Assembly: GCF_030163795.1 (NCBI RefSeq)
Contig: NZ_JASJOF010000001.1
Coordinates: 434,001 to 498,000 of the forward strand
Source of the DNA: Roseicyclus marinus
GTDB taxonomy: Bacteria; Pseudomonadota; Alphaproteobacteria; Rhodobacterales; Rhodobacteraceae
Direction: 5' to 3'
Length of the DNA stretch: 64,000 nt
Made by a program: the position numbers and the translations under genes. Shown in pieces: positions 25,521-34,433 of this stretch (position 1 is the first letter of the stretch; the number at the start of each line of letters is the position of its first letter). The notes below the pieces were generated by a model, which searched no databases, was not told where the DNA came from, and saw only the letters and a program-made list of their open reading frames with translations.

Positions 25521-25550
25521 AAAAAAGGCCCTCGGATTTCTCCGAGGGCC
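25521..25550 (-). terminator. Strong Rho-independent terminator of the small-peptide unit
   Basis: On the minus strand a 10-bp perfect stem (GGCCCTCGGA with TCCGAGGGCC; 25527-25536/25541-25550), loop of 4, is followed at once by six T (25521-25526). It ends the minus-strand transcript that carries the 32-residue peptide and possibly ppx. Confidence 0.9.
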
Positions 25551-25566
25551 AGTCCAACAGGGAGGT

Positions 25567-25589
25567 CGGCGTGACGAGGGATCACGCCG
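25567..25589 (-). promoter_or_regulatory. Hairpin covering the stop codon of the small peptide
   Basis: CGGCGTGA and TCACGCCG (8 bp) enclose a 7-base loop; the peptide's TGA stop is within the stem. It stands just before the terminator. Confidence 0.65.
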
Positions 25590-25680
25590 GGGCAAGTGAC
25601 CCGGAACCGAAAATCAGTACGCTGAACACGACGAGCACGAGGAACACGAGGGATACTGCAAGGGTATTCAGAACACTCAT
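25582..25680 (-). CDS. 32-residue hydrophobic peptide in a highly structured transcript
   Basis: The peptide MSVLNTLAVSLVFLVLVVFS (then VLIFGSGSLAPA) is a single membrane helix with almost no charge. GGAG lies 8 bases before the ATG at 25680; an in-frame ATG two codons earlier (25686) is possible. The reading frame is enclosed by a perfect 14-bp inverted repeat (25592-25605 and 25695-25708) that would pair the 5' leader with the 3' end of the message. A hairpin lies upstream, another covers the stop codon, and a strong terminator follows. This is the architecture of type I toxin messages, but no antisense RNA promoter could be recognised. It lies 94 bases downstream of ppx on the same strand. 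Confidence 0.55.
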   Translation of the reverse strand: MSVLNTLAVSLVFLVLVVFSVLIFGSGSLAPA

Positions 25681-25708
25681 CACCATGTCTCCGATCCGGG
25701 TCACTTGC
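25592..25708 (-). repeat. 14-bp perfect inverted repeat enclosing the small peptide gene
   Basis: GCAAGTGACCCGGA (25592-25605) and TCCGGGTCACTTGC (25695-25708) are exact reverse complements 89 bases apart. Pairing would bring the region just 5' of the ribosome binding site next to the 3' end of the frame. Confidence 0.9.
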
Positions 25709-25710
25709 GA

Positions 25711-25739
25711 GAAGCTTTGCAACAGGCGTGCCAAGCTTC
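25711..25739 (-). promoter_or_regulatory. Hairpin in the leader of the small peptide transcript
   Basis: GAAGCTTTGC (25711-25720) and GCCAAGCTTC (25730-25739) pair over 10 positions with one mismatch. The hairpin ends two bases before the 14-bp inverted repeat arm. Confidence 0.6.
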
Positions 25740-25774
25740 CCACGAACCCTAGGCCGAAAACTCCTACCGAAGCG

Positions 25775-27352
25775 TTACGCCCCGCCCTTGACGATGGGCA
25801 CGACCCCCATGGCCGTGGCCAGCGCCTTGAATCGCGCCTGCGCGACTTCGCCGAACAGGTCGCGACCAGCATCGGTGCGCAGCGTCAGGATCAATTCCTT
25901 GCGCTTGGGCCGGAAGGACAGAGTGCCGTGATCCGACGGGTTAGCGACCGCGAACATCGCTCCGAACCGCATGGCACGGCCCAGAATTTCCGCCTCTTGC
26001 ACCTGCGCCTCGGGCAGCAGATCGAGCAGCGCGGGGTCAAAACCCGTGCCTGTGCGGCTCGACTTGTAGCGGTGCAGAAGCGCCAGCCCCAGATAGACGC
26101 GTTCCGCATGGGTCATCCCGCCGAGGTTCGCGCGCGTCGCGTTGTCGAAACAGACCTCGGCCCGGTAATCTGGATGCGCGCGCCAACTGACATCATGCAG
26201 CAGGCAGGCCGCGCGGATCAGCCGTTTCTTGTCAGCCCGCGCGCGGGGGAACAGCGGCTCGACAAAGCGGTAAAGCTGCCGTCCAAAGCCCGGCATGCGG
26301 GCCGATTGCGCCTCGGAATGGCGGGCGGCCTCGATCAGCGGGTCGCGCTTGCGCAAAGCCTCGGACATCTGTTCGTAGAGCAGACCCTCACGGATTCCGT
26401 AGGAGGAGACGGCGATTTCGCGGGGTTTGAGCTTGCGCACCAGCACCCGCAGCACCTCGGCGGCATGGGGCACCAGTCGCATCCGCTCCATGCTGGTCCC
26501 GGTCGTGGCCCGCAGAGCCTCGAGGTCGGTCTTGCCGATATACTTGATCGTGTCGAGAATGCCCTGCGGTGTCATCCTGTATTCGTGCAACACCTTGAGC
26601 GGATAGCCCCGCCGCTCCATGTCGATCCGGGCAATGGCCCGCCACGACCCGCCGACCAGAAACAACCGGTCCGAGCGTTCGGCGAAATCCTTGGCCAGTT
26701 TGCCGATCTCTGCCTTGATATGGGCGCGCAACGCTTTCTTGCCGCCGGTCAGCCCCATGAGCTTGAGCGGACCCAGATCCGATGTGGCGCGCTGCCCGAC
26801 CTTGCCGCTGCCCTTGAGTTCGGCCAGTTCCATGGAGGAGCCGCCGATGTCGCAGATGATGCCTTCGGCCCCCGGCCAGCCCAGAAGCACGCCCTGCGCC
26901 GACAGACGGGCCTCTTCCGTCCCGTCGATCACGCGAATCTCCAGGCCCGTTTCCCGGCGCACGCTCTCGCGGAATTCGGGGCCATCCTCGGCGTCGCGCA
27001 CGGCCGCCGTCGCCACCGCCAAAAGCGGCGCGACCTCCGCCGCCTCGGCCAGACGGGCAAAGCGGCGCAGCGCGACCATCGCACGGTCCTTGCCCTCGGG
27101 GTTCAGCCGACCGGTTTCGGAAAAGCCCGCGCCCAACCCGCACAGGATCTTTTCGTTGAAGAAATAGGCCGGGCTGCGGGCCGCCCCGTCGAAGATCACC
27201 ATGCGGACCGAATTCGATCCGATGTCGATCACGCCGACGCGTTGCAGCGATTGCGCCTCGGGTCCGTCGAAAAGCGGTACGCCGAACGGTCCCCATTCGG
27301 GGTGGTGTTCGGGGCCGCCGGGCGGCGTTTCGGCGCGCATCTGCCTGACCAT
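25775..27352 (-). CDS. ppx: Ppx/GppA family exopolyphosphatase
   Basis: A 525-residue protein of the sugar kinase/Hsp70 fold. The N-terminal phosphate-1 motif VGVIDIGSNSVRMVIFD (about 39-55) and the phosphate-2 loop IICDIGGSSMELAEL mark the Ppx/GppA catalytic module. The C-terminal third is an HD-like helical domain (ACLLHDVSWRAHPDYRAE). The enzyme removes terminal phosphates from polyphosphate and, in some members, from pppGpp. It lies 52 bases downstream of ppk on the same strand, so synthesis and breakdown of polyphosphate are encoded together. Confidence 0.93.
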   Translation of the reverse strand: MVRQMRAETPPGGPEHHPEWGPFGVPLFDGPEAQSLQRVGVIDIGSNSVRMVIFDGAARSPAYFFNEKILCGLGAGFSETGRLNPEGKDRAMVALRRFARLAEAAEVAPLLAVATAAVRDAEDGPEFRESVRRETGLEIRVIDGTEEARLSAQGVLLGWPGAEGIICDIGGSSMELAELKGSGKVGQRATSDLGPLKLMGLTGGKKALRAHIKAEIGKLAKDFAERSDRLFLVGGSWRAIARIDMERRGYPLKVLHEYRMTPQGILDTIKYIGKTDLEALRATTGTSMERMRLVPHAAEVLRVLVRKLKPREIAVSSYGIREGLLYEQMSEALRKRDPLIEAARHSEAQSARMPGFGRQLYRFVEPLFPRARADKKRLIRAACLLHDVSWRAHPDYRAEVCFDNATRANLGGMTHAERVYLGLALLHRYKSSRTGTGFDPALLDLLPEAQVQEAEILGRAMRFGAMFAVANPSDHGTLSFRPKRKELILTLRTDAGRDLFGEVAQARFKALATAMGVVPIVKGGA

Positions 27353-27404
27353 GCCCCCTTGTGCACAGGCGACCAGCAGGCGTCAATCGGGCGTGTTGGC
27401 CGCG

Positions 27405-29579
27405 TCAGTCGTGACTGTGCGTCAGGTCGGGCACATCCTTGGCCCCGGCCGACCCCCGCCCCGAGAGCGAGGGGTTTTCCATGAAGAAGCGGTGGCAGGA
27501 AAACGGGTTCTCGATCGCCGCAAGATCGGGTCGCAGGAAACTGCCATCGGGCTGCAAGACCCAGCTCTGCGCCACATCGGCCAGATTGGCGGCCATGATC
27601 TGGCTCACGATCTGGGCCTTGACGGTGGGGTTGCGGCATTCGACCAGCGTTTCCACCCGCCGGTTCAGGTTACGCCCCATCCAATCCGCCGAACTGATGT
27701 AGACGCGCGCCTTTTTCGACGGCAGGCCGTGGCCATTGCCAAAACAGATGATCCGTGAATGTTCGAGGAAGCGGCCGACGATGGATTTGACGCGGATATT
27801 CTCGGACAGGCCTTTCACTCCCGGGCGCAGGCCGCAGATGCCGCGCACCACAAGATCGACCCGAACGCCGGCACGGCTTGCGGCATAGAGCGCATCGATC
27901 ACATCGGCGTCGATCACCGAATTCATCTTGACCCAGACCATGGCGGGTTGGCCTGCCGTGGCATGGTCGATTTCGGCCTGAAGCCCGTCAAGGATCGTGG
28001 ATTTCAGCGATAGCGGCGAGATCGCAAGGTTTTCCAGCCGCTCCGGCTCGGCATAGCCGCCGACATAGTTGAACACCTTGGTGGCATCCCGCCCAAGGGC
28101 GTCATCGCAGGTGAACAGGCTGAGGTCGGTGTAGATGCGCGCGGTGATGGGATGGTAATTGCCGGTCCCGAAGTGGGTGTAGGTGACCAAGCGGTCGCCC
28201 TCGCGGCGGACCACGGTGCTGATCTTGGCATGTGTCTTGTAGTTGATGAAACCGTAGATCACGTGCGCGCCCGCGCGCTCCAGTTTGCGGGATTGGCGGA
28301 TGTTGGCCGCCTCGTCGAAGCGGGCTTTCAATTCCACCAGCGCCGTGACCGATTTCCCGTTTTCCGCCGCTTCGCACAGCGCGTCGACGATGGGGGATTC
28401 ATTGGACGTGCGATAGAGCGTCTGCTTGATCGCCACGACATTGGGGTCCCGCGCCGCTTGGCTCAGAAAGCGGATCACCATGTCGAAGGTCTCATAGGGA
28501 TGATGCAGCAGCATGTCCTTTTGCCGGATCGCAGCGAACATGTCGCCGTCATGATCCTGTACCCGCTCAGGCACGCGCGGGGTAAAGCTTGGCCACATCA
28601 GATCGGGGCGGTCGTCCACTACCAGTTCCTTGAGACGGACAAGCCCGATCATGCCTTTGACCTCGACAATCTCGGTATCCTTGACGTGCAGCTGGTGCAC
28701 GATCTCGGCCTTCAGGTCGGCAGGCGCGCCCGCGCTGATCTGAAGCCGCACCACCTCGCCCCGGCGGCGGCGCTTGAGCGCGGTTTCGAATTCCCGCACG
28801 AGATCCTCGGCCTCTTCCTCGACCTCCAGATCGCTGTCGCGCAGCACGCGGAACAGGCAGGATCCGGTCAACTTGTAGCCGGGGAAAAGCGCCCCGATAT
28901 GCAAGCGCAACAGGTCCTCGAGCGGCAGGAACCGCATCTGCCCGTCTGGCGCGGGAAGGCGGATGAAGCGGTCGATCTGGCCGGGAATGGGCAGTAGCGC
29001 CTGTAGAACGCGCCCGTCCCGATCCCGCGTCAATTGCAGCGCCAGCGCGATCCCCTCGTTCGGGATGAAGGGAAAGGGATGCGCGGGGTCGATCGCCAGT
29101 GGCGACAGGACCGGGAACACGCGGGCAAAGAACGCCTCTTCCAGATGCTTGCGATCCGCCGCCGTCAGCTTGGACTGGCTGACCACGCTCAGCCCGTGGG
29201 TTTCCATCTCGGCTTTGAGTGCGTTCCACGCCGCCTGCTGGTGCTGCATCAGGCGGCGCGCATCGGCATTGATCAGCTTGAGTTGTTCGGCCGGCGTGCG
29301 GCCATCGGCGGCAGGGGTCATGTTCCCCTCCTGCGCCAGTTCGCGCAGGCCCGCGACGCGTACCGTGTAGAATTCATCCAGATTGCCCGCCGAGATCGAC
29401 ACGAACCGCACCCGTTCCAGAAGCGGCACACGGGGGTTCCCCGCCTCTTCCAGCACGCGCCAGTTGAAGGCAAGCCAGCTCAATTCCCGGTTGAAGAACC
29501 GCTGCGGCCCCGTGATCTGCGCCTCGGGCAGGGTCACGGGCTCGGGCAGGGGGGCGGTCAGAAAATCGGCGAAACTCAT
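27405..29579 (-). CDS. ppk1: Polyphosphate kinase 1
   Basis: A 724-residue enzyme that reversibly polymerises the gamma-phosphate of ATP into polyphosphate. The N domain starts [20 protein letters not shown]. The head domain and the two catalytic PLD-like C domains follow, with the conserved phospho-accepting His region in [14 protein letters not shown] and then [20 protein letters not shown]. The late segment [13 protein letters not shown] and [14 protein letters not shown] are also diagnostic. Length is normal. A degenerate PHO-box-like direct repeat lies 24-41 bases upstream. Confidence 0.96.
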   Translation of the reverse strand: MSFADFLTAPLPEPVTLPEAQITGPQRFFNRELSWLAFNWRVLEEAGNPRVPLLERVRFVSISAGNLDEFYTVRVAGLRELAQEGNMTPAADGRTPAEQLKLINADARRLMQHQQAAWNALKAEMETHGLSVVSQSKLTAADRKHLEEAFFARVFPVLSPLAIDPAHPFPFIPNEGIALALQLTRDRDGRVLQALLPIPGQIDRFIRLPAPDGQMRFLPLEDLLRLHIGALFPGYKLTGSCLFRVLRDSDLEVEEEAEDLVREFETALKRRRRGEVVRLQISAGAPADLKAEIVHQLHVKDTEIVEVKGMIGLVRLKELVVDDRPDLMWPSFTPRVPERVQDHDGDMFAAIRQKDMLLHHPYETFDMVIRFLSQAARDPNVVAIKQTLYRTSNESPIVDALCEAAENGKSVTALVELKARFDEAANIRQSRKLERAGAHVIYGFINYKTHAKISTVVRREGDRLVTYTHFGTGNYHPITARIYTDLSLFTCDDALGRDATKVFNYVGGYAEPERLENLAISPLSLKSTILDGLQAEIDHATAGQPAMVWVKMNSVIDADVIDALYAASRAGVRVDLVVRGICGLRPGVKGLSENIRVKSIVGRFLEHSRIICFGNGHGLPSKKARVYISSADWMGRNLNRRVETLVECRNPTVKAQIVSQIMAANLADVAQSWVLQPDGSFLRPDLAAIENPFSCHRFFMENPSLSGRGSAGAKDVPDLTHSHD

Positions 29580-29602
29580 GCGCTTGGGCCTAGTGCGGTT
29601 CT

Positions 29603-29620
29603 GTGACGGTTGCGTGACGC
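29603..29620 (-). promoter_or_regulatory. Weak PHO-box-like direct repeat before ppk1
   Basis: On the minus strand GCGTCAC-GCAA-CCGTCAC has the 11-base period of PhoB boxes (CTGTCAT-N4-CTGTCAT), but each half matches only 4-5 of 7 positions. Its closeness to the ATG makes it doubtful. Confidence 0.25.
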
Positions 29621-29670
29621 GTGCGCCCCATGATGCGACGGGGGCAAGGTGGCGTCGAGAGGCGATCGGA

Positions 29671-30348
29671 TCACGCCGCCAGACGTGCGATCACCGTCTT
29701 GACGTGCCGAAGCCCGGGCTTTTGCTTTGCGGCCAATGCCTCGGCATCGAGCGCTGCCACGAAACGTTGCACGTAGTCGAGCGAGCGTTCGATACGGGGC
29801 AGGATATGCGCGACCAGCGCAGGCGTCAGGGCTAATTGCCGGTCGGCAGACAGCTTTACCAAGACAGCGGCCATCAGCGCGTCATCGGGCGGCGACAGGG
29901 TCAGTTGTCCCGCTTGCTGCATGCGGCTGGCCAGATCGGGCAGCGTCATGCCCCAGCGCGCGGGCGGTGTCGCCGCGGTCACCAAAAGCGCCACGCGCCG
30001 GTCGGCGCAGGCGTTGTGCAGGTGAAACAGCGCTTCTTCGGCCTCGGGCCTGCCCGCGATGCGGTCGGCATCCTCGACCACCAGTGCCTCCCCCTCGGCC
30101 AAGGCGGCGACATCCATTCCCGGCAGGTCCGCGGCGGACAAGATGCGCGCGCCCGTCTGGGCGGCGAAGACATGGGCCAGATGCGTCTTGCCCGATCCCG
30201 CGGGGCCGATCAGAAGCATCTTGCCCCCCGGCCAGCCGTTCCAGCCGTCAAGCCCCACCACGGCGGCGGCATTGCTCTCGCAGACAAAGAAATCGGCGCG
30301 CCCCATCGCTGCCCGGAACGGCAGATCGAGCACCAGTTGACGTGGCAT
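29671..30348 (-). CDS. hdaA: DnaA-related regulator (HdaA/Hda-like P-loop protein)
   Basis: A 225-residue AAA+ protein resembling the ATPase part of DnaA without its DNA-binding domain. The N-terminus [11 protein letters not shown] is a clamp-binding-type motif (QLxLxLP) as in Hda. Walker A is GPAGSGKT (48-55) and Walker B is [10 protein letters not shown]. In E. coli and Caulobacter such proteins bind the DNA-loaded sliding clamp and stimulate hydrolysis of DnaA-bound ATP, limiting re-initiation. It is coupled to the upstream permease gene by a one-base stop/start overlap, and the order permease-hdaA-ppk-ppx suggests one transcription unit. Confidence 0.85.
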   Translation of the reverse strand: MPRQLVLDLPFRAAMGRADFFVCESNAAAVVGLDGWNGWPGGKMLLIGPAGSGKTHLAHVFAAQTGARILSAADLPGMDVAALAEGEALVVEDADRIAGRPEAEEALFHLHNACADRRVALLVTAATPPARWGMTLPDLASRMQQAGQLTLSPPDDALMAAVLVKLSADRQLALTPALVAHILPRIERSLDYVQRFVAALDAEALAAKQKPGLRHVKTVIARLAA

Positions 30349-31433
30349 CAGGCGTCGTCCTCGTCGCCTTCGCGCGCCCGGCCCTCAAGGCCCCGGTAGA
30401 GCAGGCCGCCCTTGTATTGCTCGATGGCAAAGCGCACCAGAACGCCGATGGCTGCGGCGACGGGCACCGCCACCAGCATTCCGACGAAGCCGAAAAGCGT
30501 GCCGAAGGCCGATAGCGCAAAGATCAGCCAGACCGGGTGCAGACCGACCGAACTGCCGACCAGCTTGGGGGTCAGGATATTGCCCTCAACCATCTGACCG
30601 ACCTGAAAGATCGCGGCGACCGCCACGATCAACCACCAGTCACCCCAGAACTGGAACAGCGCCAGCCCGACCGACAGTGCCCCGCCGACCAGCGCGCCGA
30701 CATAGGGAATGAAGGTCAAAAGCCCCGCAACCAGCCCAACCACCAGCCCGAATTGTAGCCCCACCACCATCAGTGCGACCGCGTAGAAGGTGCCCAAGAT
30801 CAGGCAGACAGTGCCTTGGCCCCGGATAAAACTGGCCAGCGTCCGGTCGACCTGCCCGGCCAGCATCCGGATCGTCTGGGCATGATCGCGCGGCAAAAGG
30901 TCGTCAATGCGCGCCACCAGCCGGTCCCAATCGAGCAGCATGTAGAAGGCGACGACCGGCACGACCACCAGAAACACCAGCACGTTGACCACCCCCGCCG
31001 CCGAGGTCAGCACCTGCTGGAGCAATTCGCCCCCGCGCGCCTGGATCGTTTCGCCGATAGAGGCCAGCGACTGGCGCAGCGGAGAGCCGTTGTCCATGAT
31101 CTGCGGAAAGCGCTCGGTCAGCCAAGTGCGCAGCTGGTTGAACAGGTCGGGCGCGGATTGGATCAGGTCGTTGCTCTGCTGGATAAGCAACGGAACGATC
31201 ACCAACAGCGCGACGGTCACAACACCCAGCATGACGACAAAGATCAGGACTGTCGCCAGAACCCGGCTCAGGCCCAACCGCTCCAGACGATCGGCCACGG
31301 GATCAAGGAAATAGGCGATGGCCGCGCCGACCAGAAAGGGCAGGATCACATTGCCCAGTGCCCAAAGCAGGAACAGGAACACCGCCGTGGCGATGCCCCA
31401 ATAGGTCACTTGCTGTCGGACGGGCAGGGCCAT
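30348..31433 (-). CDS. AI-2E family transporter (YdiK/PerM-like)
   Basis: A 361-residue inner-membrane protein with about seven to eight hydrophobic segments and a central amphipathic part (about 60-150) typical of the AI-2E transporter family. The signature region GLVVGLVAGLLTFIPYVGAL is followed by EGNILTPKLVGSSVGLHPVW. Some members export autoinducer-2; many have other or unknown substrates including Na+/H+. The C-terminal tail is acidic (GREGDEDDA-like). Its stop codon overlaps the hdaA start by one base. PerM-type genes next to Hda genes are common in Proteobacteria. Confidence 0.9.
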   Translation of the reverse strand: MALPVRQQVTYWGIATAVFLFLLWALGNVILPFLVGAAIAYFLDPVADRLERLGLSRVLATVLIFVVMLGVVTVALLVIVPLLIQQSNDLIQSAPDLFNQLRTWLTERFPQIMDNGSPLRQSLASIGETIQARGGELLQQVLTSAAGVVNVLVFLVVVPVVAFYMLLDWDRLVARIDDLLPRDHAQTIRMLAGQVDRTLASFIRGQGTVCLILGTFYAVALMVVGLQFGLVVGLVAGLLTFIPYVGALVGGALSVGLALFQFWGDWWLIVAVAAIFQVGQMVEGNILTPKLVGSSVGLHPVWLIFALSAFGTLFGFVGMLVAVPVAAAIGVLVRFAIEQYKGGLLYRGLEGRAREGDEDDA

Positions 31434-31504
31434 GCACTCTCCTGTTGCTGGATCCTAGATGCGCCACGCGCGACCACCGGGCAAGGGGTGCAGTTCGTGA
31501 CGAC

Positions 31505-31552
31505 GCGGAAAACGCGCGTTGTCAGGTTGCGAGAACCGCAGTTTTCCTCACG
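31505..31552. repeat. GAAAAC-type palindromic intergenic element
   Basis: GCGGAAAACGCGCGTTGTC is followed by AGGTTGCGAGAACCGCAG and TTTTCCTCACG. The outer GGAAAAC/GTTTTCC and inner GGTT/AACC blocks are complementary, so the element can fold. The reverse strand matches 15438-15458 at about 16 of 20 positions over GGAAAAC-GC-G-T-TC-AACC, by eye. It lies between the AI-2E and methylmalonyl-CoA mutase genes. Confidence 0.5.
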
Positions 31553-31575
31553 AAAAAAAGCGGTCTTGGCCCCCC

Positions 31576-33711
31576 TTACGCCGCGCGCGCCGCCCGGATC
31601 AGCGACAGGATATCTTTGGCTGCATCGGGGATGTTCGTACCCGGCCCGAAGATCGCCTTGACCCCAGCCGCCTTCAGGAACTCGTAATCCTGCTGCGGGA
31701 TCACGCCGCCGCAGATGACAAGGATATCGCCCGCACCCTGTGCCTTCAGCGTCTCGATCAGCTTGGGTGCCAGTGTCTTGTGACCCGCCGCCTGGGACGA
31801 GATGCCGATGACATGGACATCGTTGTCGATGGCATCCTGAGCCGCTTCCTCGGGCGTTTGGAAAAGCGGGCCGACATCGACGTCGAACCCGATGTCGGCA
31901 AAGGCGGTGGCGATCACCTTTGCGCCCCTGTCGTGCCCATCCTGCCCCATCTTCACAACCAGCATCCGGGGGCGGCGGCCCTCTTCCTCGGCGAATTTCT
32001 CCACGTCGGCCTGGATTGCGGCAAAGCCCGCATCGCCATCGTAGGCCGCGCCATAGACGCCGGCCAGCGTCTTGACCTCGGCCCGGTGGCGGCCGAACAC
32101 CTTTTCCATCGCCATGCTGATTTCCCCCACGCTGGCCCGCGCGCGCGCGGCGTCGACCGCGGCGTCGAGCAGATTACCACCCTCCTTCGCGCGCCGTTCC
32201 AATTCGGCCAGCGCGTTTTGGCAGGCGACCTCGTCGCGGCTCGCGCGCACACGCTCGAGCCGCGCAATCTGGCTGTCGCGCACCTTCATGTTGTCGATGT
32301 CGAGGATGTCGATCGGGTCCTCGACCTGCTTGCGGTACTTGTTGACGCCAACGATCACCTCTTCGCCGCGGTCGATCATCGCCTGACGCCGCGCGGCCGA
32401 TTCCTCGATGCGGAGCTTGGGCATGCCGGTGGCTACGGCCTTGGTCATGCCGCCCATCTCCTCGACCTCTTGCATCAGCGCCCAGGCCTGTTCGATCAGG
32501 TCGCCGGTCAAGGCCTCGACGTAGTAGGAACCCGCCAGCGGATCGACCACCTTGGTCACCCCGGTTTCTTCCTGCAAGATCAGCTGCGTGTTGCGGGCAA
32601 TGCGGGCCGAAAACTCGGTTGGCAAAGCGATGGCCTCATCGAGCGCATTTGTATGCAGCGATTGCGTACCGCCCAGAACCGCGCTCATCGCCTCGTAGGC
32701 GGTGCGGATGACGTTGTTATAGGGGTCTTGTTCCTGCAACGACACGCCCGAGGTCTGGCAATGCGTGCGCAGCATCTTGGAGCGGTCGTCCTGCGCGCCG
32801 AATTCCGTCATGACCCGGTGCCACAGCGTGCGCGCCGCCCGCAGTTTGGCGATTTCCATGAAGAAATTCATGCCGATGGCGAAAAAGAACGACAGCCGCC
32901 CCGCGAATTTGTCCACATCCATGCCGGCCGCCACCGCCGCGCGGACATATTCGCGCCCGTCAGCCAGCGTATAGGCCAGTTCCTGCACCAGGTTCGCGCC
33001 CGCCTCCTGCATGTGATAGCCGGAGATCGAGATCGAGTTGAATTTCGGCATGTTGTCCGAGGTATAGGCGATGATGTCCGAGATGATCCGCATGCTCGGC
33101 TCTGGCGGGTAGATATAGGTGTTGCGGACCATGAACTCCTTGAGGATGTCGTTCTGGATGGTCCCCGACAGCACCCGGCGGTCATGCCCCTGTTCCTCGC
33201 CCGTGACGATGAAATTGGCCAGAACCGGGATCACCGCGCCGTTCATCGTCATCGAGACCGACACCTTGTCGAGCGGGATGCCGTCGAACAGGATCTTCAT
33301 GTCCTCGACGCTGTCGATGGCGACACCGGCCTTGCCCACGTCGCCCTCGACCCTCGGGTGATCGCTGTCATAGCCGCGATGGGTGGCCAGATCGAAGGCG
33401 ACCGAAACACCCTGTTGGCCGGCCGCCAGCGCCTTGCGGTAAAAGGCGTTACTTTCCTCTGCCGTTGAAAACCCGGCATATTGCCGGATCGTCCAGGGGC
33501 GCCCTGCATACATCGTCGCCTTCACCCCGCGCGTGAAGGGCGCAAAGCCCGGCAGGCTGCCCATATGCCCCAGCCCCTCGGTGTCGGCTGCGGTGTAGAG
33601 CGGCTTGACCCGGATGCCTTCCAGCGTCTCCCAGGTCAGGCTGTCGGGGTCTTTCCCGCGCAGTTCCTCTGCGGCCAGGTTGCGCCAATCGCCAAGATTG
33701 ATGTCCGTCAT
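31576..33711 (-). CDS. scpA: Methylmalonyl-CoA mutase
   Basis: A 711-residue adenosylcobalamin enzyme that rearranges (R)-methylmalonyl-CoA to succinyl-CoA, the last step of propionyl-CoA assimilation. The N-terminal TIM barrel holds the substrate ([43 protein letters not shown]). The C-terminal B12 domain has the cobalt-ligating DxHxxG motif (QDGHDRG, His593) followed by [14 protein letters not shown] and [12 protein letters not shown]. Length fits a single-subunit (large-chain) mutase. pccA and pccB lie nearby on the same strand. Confidence 0.97.
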   Translation of the reverse strand: MTDINLGDWRNLAAEELRGKDPDSLTWETLEGIRVKPLYTAADTEGLGHMGSLPGFAPFTRGVKATMYAGRPWTIRQYAGFSTAEESNAFYRKALAAGQQGVSVAFDLATHRGYDSDHPRVEGDVGKAGVAIDSVEDMKILFDGIPLDKVSVSMTMNGAVIPVLANFIVTGEEQGHDRRVLSGTIQNDILKEFMVRNTYIYPPEPSMRIISDIIAYTSDNMPKFNSISISGYHMQEAGANLVQELAYTLADGREYVRAAVAAGMDVDKFAGRLSFFFAIGMNFFMEIAKLRAARTLWHRVMTEFGAQDDRSKMLRTHCQTSGVSLQEQDPYNNVIRTAYEAMSAVLGGTQSLHTNALDEAIALPTEFSARIARNTQLILQEETGVTKVVDPLAGSYYVEALTGDLIEQAWALMQEVEEMGGMTKAVATGMPKLRIEESAARRQAMIDRGEEVIVGVNKYRKQVEDPIDILDIDNMKVRDSQIARLERVRASRDEVACQNALAELERRAKEGGNLLDAAVDAARARASVGEISMAMEKVFGRHRAEVKTLAGVYGAAYDGDAGFAAIQADVEKFAEEEGRRPRMLVVKMGQDGHDRGAKVIATAFADIGFDVDVGPLFQTPEEAAQDAIDNDVHVIGISSQAAGHKTLAPKLIETLKAQGAGDILVICGGVIPQQDYEFLKAAGVKAIFGPGTNIPDAAKDILSLIRAARAA

Positions 33712-33812
33712 CGGTCGATCCTCTGTCTTGTCCTGTCAGGCGCGGGGGCTCGCCCCGGCGACCTTCGTCGCGCTGGTCCGGCCTCTGCGCCGCATGGCCC
33801 GGCCTACTATGC

Positions 33813-33831
33813 CCCTGCCTTTGCGGCAGGG
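33813..33831. other. Intergenic hairpin in the scpA/DUF4174 divergent region
   Basis: CCCTGCC-TTTGC-GGCAGGG is a 7-bp perfect stem in the 190-base divergent region. No clear promoter was identified around it. Confidence 0.4.
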
Positions 33832-33902
33832 CCGGTCGCACCTGTCCGAAATCCTTCGCTTTCCCGGGGCGAGTGCCTATATCGACAGGGAACGGAGGAT
33901 GA

Positions 33903-34388
33903 ATGCGACCGATCTTTCTTGCCCTTGCGGCATCCCTGACCATAGCGGGCCAGACCCCCGCACAGACCGACGCCGATACCCGCGCCATCGCCGCCGCCGA
34001 GGCGGGCGAGACCGGGATGGAGGCCGTTGATCCGCTGGAACCGCGCGACGCGACGCTGCTGACGCTCGAGGATTTCATTTGGGTCGCGCGCCCGATCATC
34101 ATCTTCGCCGACAGCCCCAATGACCCGCGCGTCGCCGAACAACTGTCGCTGCTGGCTGACCGGCCCACACCCTTGTTGGAACGCGATGTCGTCATCCTCG
34201 TGGATACCGATCCCGCGGCCCAGTCGGCGATCCGCACGGCTTTGCGGCCGCGTGGATTTTCCATCGTCATCATGCAAAAGGACGGTGCCGTGGGTTTCCG
34301 CCGCCCCAGCCCCCGCGACGTGCGCGAGATCATCCGGGGCATCGACAATTTCTCGTTCCGGCAAGAAGAGCTGCGCATGGGGCAATAA
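33903..34388 (+). CDS. DUF4174 family exported protein
   Basis: A 161-residue protein with a Sec signal peptide (MRPIFLALAASLTIAGQTPAQ). Residues about 55-155 form a DUF4174 domain (LEDFIWVARPIIIFADSPND, then VVILVDTDPAAQSAIRTALR and FSIVIMQKDGAVGFRRPSP), a thioredoxin-like fold lacking the redox cysteines. The family is periplasmic and of unknown function. The ATG at 33903 has GGAACGGAGG just before it. It lies between the mutase and pccA genes on the opposite strand. Confidence 0.85.
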   Translation: MRPIFLALAASLTIAGQTPAQTDADTRAIAAAEAGETGMEAVDPLEPRDATLLTLEDFIWVARPIIIFADSPNDPRVAEQLSLLADRPTPLLERDVVILVDTDPAAQSAIRTALRPRGFSIVIMQKDGAVGFRRPSPRDVREIIRGIDNFSFRQEELRMGQ

Positions 34389-34433
34389 GGCCCCATCGCA
34401 TCGTCGATATGCGGCACGGCACGGGTCACGGCG

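Noticed and set aside
31519-33468. 649-codon plus-strand frame over scpA
   Set aside because: Antisense of the methylmalonyl-CoA mutase gene, without ribosome binding site or recognisable domain.
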